A stretch of 7,559 nucleotides of DNA, from NCBI GenBank assembly GCA_045636225.1, contig JAZTXB010000025.1:1-7559 (forward strand), written 5' to 3'. Both the position numbers and the translations under genes were made by a program. Every line of letters begins with the position of its first letter. Positions within the stretch are counted from its first letter, which is position 1. Source of the DNA: UMGS1613 sp045636225 (GTDB lineage: Bacteria; Bacillota_I; Bacilli_A; RF39; UBA660). The notes under the pieces were generated by a model. That model did not search any database. It had not been told where the DNA came from and was given only the letters and a program-made list of their open reading frames with translations. Positions 4,509 through 7,559 of the stretch are shown here, piece after piece.

Positions 4509-6056
4509 TTAATTTGATAATAACTTTTCTACTACTTTTAATCCATCAATAGCAGATGTTGTAATTCCTCCTGCATACCCAGCACCTTCACCAATAGGAT
4601 ATATACCTTTTATATTTGACTGAAAATCATCATTTCTTATTATTTTTACTGGTGAAGACGTTCTAGATTCTATAGCTGCAAGTATAGCATCTTCTCTATT
4701 AAATCCTTTTATTTTATTATTAAATGAATCTATTGCCTCAATTAAAGATTCTGTTATATAAGATGGAAATATGTCATTTAAATTAGAAAACTTATATTTC
4801 CCTTTTAAAGTAGGTTCAAAATCTCCAAATTTATTACTAATATTATTATTTTTAAAATCCTTATATAATTGAACAGGAATATTTCCATTACCTACATTAT
4901 AAGTTATTTCTTCTAACTTTCTTTGAAATTCTACACCATCTAATGGATGTTCTCCAAAATCTTTACTAGATATAGTAACTATAATAGCACTATTAGCGCA
5001 CACTTCATTACGTGCATGATTACTCATACCATTTATAACTAATCTATTCTCTTCAGAAGATGCATTAACTACAAAGCCTCCAGGACACATACAAAATGAG
5101 TATACTCCTCTACCATTTGATGCTTTATGTGTTAATTTATAAGATGCTGGTGGGAGTATTTTATTATCTCCATATTGAGATTTATTTATCATATCTTGTG
5201 GATGCATTATGCGTATCCCAACAGCAAATGGTTTAGATGACATATCAAGTTTATTTTTATATAACATTTCAAATGTATCTCTAGCACTATGTCCGATAGC
5301 TAGTATTAATGTATTTGTATATATTTTATCTTTATTATTTATAATAATACCTTTAAGTTCATTATTATCTATTATTAAATCAGTAAGAGTTGTATTATAC
5401 ATAAATACTCCTCCATTACTAATTATTTTATTTCTCATATTTATTATTACTTTTCTAAGTAAATCAGTTCCTATATGGGGCTTATTAACATATAAAATAT
5501 CTTCAGGAGCACCATTTTCTATAAATATTTCAAATACCTTTTTGCATCTATTTTCTTTATCTTTTACTAAAGTATTAAGTTTCCCATCTGAAAAAGTCCC
5601 TGCTCCTCCTTCTCCAAACTGTACATTAGAATTTAAATTAAGTTTTCCATACTCCCAAAACTCTTCTACACTTTTAACCCTATCTTCTATTTTTTCACCA
5701 CGTTCTATTATTATGGGATTACAGTTTGCTGAAGCAAGCATATAAGCTGCAAACAATCCTGCAGGTCCACTTCCTACTATAATTGGTTTATCTATTTTTT
5801 TTGTTATATTAAGCTTATATTCTTCTTCCTTATATTCTTCTACATATTTGTTTCTTTTTACTTTAATATTACCATTCAATTCTAAAGCTATTTCATATAC
5901 ATAATATATATCTGGTTTTAATCTAGCATCTATAGATTCTTTTAATATTTTTATACTTTTAATATCATCTATTTTAATACCTAATTTATTAGCTACTTTA
6001 TTTTTTAATTTATCTTTTTCTTCTACTTTAACTTTTACTTCTCTTATTCTTAACAT
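4509..6056 (-). CDS. FAD-dependent dehydrogenase/oxidoreductase of the COG2509 type, 515 aa
   Basis: A predicted soluble flavoprotein using FAD and probably NAD(P)H; the substrate for this family is not established to my knowledge. Residues 1-85 form a small alpha/beta N-terminal domain (LRIREVKVKVEEKDKL). The Rossmann FAD site is PIIVGSGPAGLFAAYML (91-107), closed by IIIERG (115-120) with Glu118 for the ribose. FGEGGAGTFSDGKLNT (147-162) is the hallmark block of this group. ILAIGHSARD (251-260) is the second dinucleotide-binding strand, and FCMCPGGFVVNASSEENRLV (321-340) is a conserved core. The C-terminal GIYPIGEGAGYAGGITTSAI (484-503) completes the FAD site. The length is usual. The ATG is preceded by AGGTGA (6066-6061) and overlaps the end of the upstream flavoprotein gene by 7 nt, so the pair is translationally coupled. 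A terminator follows. Confidence 0.92.
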   Translation of the reverse strand: MLRIREVKVKVEEKDKLKNKVANKLGIKIDDIKSIKILKESIDARLKPDIYYVYEIALELNGNIKVKRNKYVEEYKEEEYKLNITKKIDKPIIVGSGPAGLFAAYMLASANCNPIIIERGEKIEDRVKSVEEFWEYGKLNLNSNVQFGEGGAGTFSDGKLNTLVKDKENRCKKVFEIFIENGAPEDILYVNKPHIGTDLLRKVIINMRNKIISNGGVFMYNTTLTDLIIDNNELKGIIINNKDKIYTNTLILAIGHSARDTFEMLYKNKLDMSSKPFAVGIRIMHPQDMINKSQYGDNKILPPASYKLTHKASNGRGVYSFCMCPGGFVVNASSEENRLVINGMSNHARNEVCANSAIIVTISSKDFGEHPLDGVEFQRKLEEITYNVGNGNIPVQLYKDFKNNNISNKFGDFEPTLKGKYKFSNLNDIFPSYITESLIEAIDSFNNKIKGFNREDAILAAIESRTSSPVKIIRNDDFQSNIKGIYPIGEGAGYAGGITTSAIDGLKVVEKLLSN

Positions 6057-7255
6057 ATATCACCTATATAAGTACCAGCAAGTATTCCACTTATCCATGC
6101 AATAGTTAAATTATAACCACCACATACACCATCTATATCAAGTAATTCTCCAGTTATAAACAAACCACTAACTAATTTAGATTCCATAGTATTTATATCT
6201 ATTTCATCAAGTGATAATCCTCCACTACATACCTGAGCATTTTCAAAATCATTAATATCTATTATATTTACTTTAAAATTTATTATATTATTAAATAAAT
6301 TAGTTTTTTCATTAAATGTTAATTCACTATAATATTTATTTTCATTTATATTAGATTCATTTAATATTATTTTTACTAACTTATAATTTATTAATCCCTC
6401 AAGTAATTCTATAATAGTTCTATTTTTTACTTTTTTATTTCTATCTTCTAAAAAAGCTTCTATATCATTTACAAAAGGTAAAAAATTAATACAAATATCC
6501 TCTTTATTTCCTCTATCTAATCCTCTTTTAAGTTTACTACTTAAATTAAATATACATATACCACTTAAACCATTTTTAGTTAATTGAAGTTCTCCTACTT
6601 CTTCTTTTATAAATTTGTTATTTTCAAACAAACTAACTTTAGCATCACATCTTATTCCAGCCCAATCCTTAAAATAAGATTCATTTCCTATTACACTAGT
6701 AAGTGCGGGAAGTGGTTTTATTATTTTGTGTCCAAATGCTTTTAAAAGTTCATAACCTATTCCATCCGAGCCAGTTTTAGGACATGCTTTTGAACCTGTA
6801 CTTAATATTACATAGTCACACTCTATTTCATTATTAATAATAAATTTATTATTTTCTTTTTTTATATCCTTAACTAAATAATCAGTTTTTATTTTTACAT
6901 TTCTTAAACTAGCTTCTTTTAAAAGTGCTTCTTTAATACTATTTGATAGATTAGAATATGGATAATAATATCCATTTTTTATTTTAGGTACAATCCCAAT
7001 TTTATCAAAAAAATCAAGTACACTTTTTATATTTTTTTCAGTTATTAATTCTTTTACTAAGTCTATATTACTAGAATTATAATTATTTATATTTTGATTA
7101 TCATTAAAATAATTACATTTACCATTACCTGTTAATAATATTTTTTTTAAAGAAGATAAATTTCTTTCAAGTACTATTACCTCATTATTTCTAGATGCAA
7201 ATATACTAGCAATTATTCCAGATGCACCTGCTCCTACTATTACAACCCTTTTCAT
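6050..7255 (-). CDS. HI0933/YhiN/BaiN-family NAD(P)/FAD-dependent oxidoreductase, 401 aa
   Basis: A predicted FAD-binding flavoprotein of the HI0933-like family, which includes E. coli YhiN and clostridial BaiN; BaiN is reported to act in bile-acid 7-dehydroxylation, but most members have no known substrate and none is claimed here. MKRVVIVGAGASGIIASIFA (1-20) is the Rossmann FAD site with Glu30 ending the second strand. KKILLTGNGKCNYFN (37-51) is the diagnostic family block. VILSTGS (149-155) is the second dinucleotide strand, and TKNGLSGICIFNLS (226-239) lies in the inserted substrate domain. QVCSGGLSLDEID (341-353) and GELLDIDGVCGGYNLT (369-384) complete the FAD site. The length is typical. 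Start: AGGTGA lies just upstream of the ATG. It is first of a two-gene operon with the COG2509-type flavoprotein, overlapping it by 7 nt, and its promoter lies in the preceding terminator. Confidence 0.93.
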   Translation of the reverse strand: MKRVVIVGAGASGIIASIFASRNNEVIVLERNLSSLKKILLTGNGKCNYFNDNQNINNYNSSNIDLVKELITEKNIKSVLDFFDKIGIVPKIKNGYYYPYSNLSNSIKEALLKEASLRNVKIKTDYLVKDIKKENNKFIINNEIECDYVILSTGSKACPKTGSDGIGYELLKAFGHKIIKPLPALTSVIGNESYFKDWAGIRCDAKVSLFENNKFIKEEVGELQLTKNGLSGICIFNLSSKLKRGLDRGNKEDICINFLPFVNDIEAFLEDRNKKVKNRTIIELLEGLINYKLVKIILNESNINENKYYSELTFNEKTNLFNNIINFKVNIIDINDFENAQVCSGGLSLDEIDINTMESKLVSGLFITGELLDIDGVCGGYNLTIAWISGILAGTYIGDIC

Positions 7256-7279
7256 AAATCACCTGTTTCTTTCTTTTAT

Positions 7280-7288
7280 ATTATATCA
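7280..7288 (-). promoter_or_regulatory. extended -10 promoter of the flavoprotein operon
   Basis: On the minus strand TGA is followed by a perfect TATAAT (7285-7280), an extended -10 about 25 nt before the start codon at 7255. The -35 region 17 nt upstream (AATAAA) is poor and falls in the loop of the upstream terminator hairpin, so the site probably relies on the extended -10. Confidence 0.65.
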
Positions 7289-7290
7289 TG

Positions 7291-7317
7291 AAAAAAGTAG
7301 ATTTTATTATCTACTTT
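7291..7317 (-). terminator. terminator of the right-edge gene
   Basis: AAAGTAGAT (7294-7302) pairs with ATCTACTTT (7309-7317) around a 6-nt loop. On the minus strand it ends in six T (7296-7291). The TAG stop of the upstream gene lies in its first arm. Confidence 0.85.
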
Positions 7318-7559
7318 AATTTTTGATTTATCCAATCTAAAAAACCATCTGGCAAATAAGCTAAACTAGAAATATTTAGTTCACCATTTTCATAATAACA
7401 AAATCTCATGTCTCTAGAATTCATATATATTCTAATAGTATCATTATAGGTTATTTCTATATCTCTTTCTATAACTAAATCAATCATTTCATCTGAATAT
7501 ACTACATCTATCATATCAATATATTTTTCTATTTCTTTTCTATCTCTAAATTTAGTTAT
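7311..7559 (-). CDS. 3' end of an unrecognised gene running off the right edge (partial)
   Basis: The minus-strand frame ending in TAG at 7313-7311 is open to the last base of the window, giving 82 residues. An internal ATG at 7514 would give 67 residues (MIDVVYSDEMIDLVIERD...). It has no Shine-Dalgarno, however, and the open frame continues upstream with similar charged composition (ITKFRDRKEIEKYID), so the true start is probably outside the window. The visible part is acidic and soluble, with alternating hydrophobic residues at about 36-45 of the fragment that suggest beta strands. It ends in LPDGFLDWINQKLK, a likely amphipathic helix. There is no recognisable motif. A terminator overlaps its stop codon, so it is transcribed separately from the flavoprotein operon. 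Confidence 0.65.
   Translation of the reverse strand: MTKFRDRKEIEKYIDMIDVVYSDEMIDLVIERDIEITYNDTIRIYMNSRDMRFCYYENGELNISSLAYLPDGFLDWINQKLK

Noticed and set aside
5209..5745. 178-codon open frame on the plus strand
   Set aside because: It lies wholly inside the FAD oxidoreductase gene on the minus strand, has no Shine-Dalgarno, and encodes a low-complexity Ser/Leu/Ile-rich chain typical of an antisense shadow.
7311..7514. A complete 67-residue gene starting at the ATG at 7514
   Set aside because: No Shine-Dalgarno precedes the ATG, and the frame is open upstream to the window edge with similar composition, so a partial longer gene is more likely.

Overview
The window comes from a very AT-rich bacterium with Bacillota-type signals. 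Shine-Dalgarno sequences are AGGAGG- or AGGTGA-like, sigma-A promoters often carry an extended -10, and short AT-rich hairpins end the transcripts. All tryptophans in the called proteins are read from TGG and no in-frame TGA is used, so the standard bacterial code fits; a UGA=Trp mollicute is not suggested. All nine visible gene ends use TAA or TAG, none TGA. A gut Bacilli/Erysipelotrichales/RF39-like or Acholeplasma-like genome would fit, but this is inference from composition and gene style, not a taxonomic assignment.

Layout. The left third (1-2448) runs on the plus strand. It holds the 3' end of an unrecognised gene (1-219), a coupled small helical protein (228-476) closed by a GAAA-tetraloop terminator, and an unrecognised 250-residue protein with three C-terminal membrane helices (552-1304). 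A strong promoter then drives two tRNA genes: one with anticodon CAU (Met-type or lysidine-Ile2) and tRNA-Leu(UAG). A hairpin terminator follows. Next comes a solitary MvaI/BcnI-like PD-(D/E)xK restriction endonuclease (1658-2422), with no visible methyltransferase, no Shine-Dalgarno sequence and no clear promoter.

The right two thirds (2468-7559) run on the minus strand and converge on the nuclease at back-to-back hairpins (2417-2448 and 2468-2495). In transcription order they hold the end of an unrecognised gene entering at the right edge (7559-7311) and a two-gene operon of FAD-dependent oxidoreductases: an HI0933/YhiN/BaiN-like protein (7255-6050) overlapping by 7 nt with a COG2509-type FAD protein (6056-4509). 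These are followed by a membrane-anchored, Cys-containing, beta-repeat protein (4399-3017) and a 139-residue unrecognised protein (2913-2494). The last two each have their own near-consensus promoter and terminator.

The most unusual signal lies between the tRNA pair and the nuclease. Positions 1590-1619 are an inverted, gapped copy of the 3' half of the CAU tRNA, lacking the T-loop. The tRNA itself has two C-A mismatches in its acceptor stem (4-69 and 7-66). Together with the solitary nuclease this suggests a rearranged tRNA-adjacent insertion site, or less likely a leader RNA antisense to the tRNA. The rest looks like ordinary chromosomal content with several unrecognised proteins.
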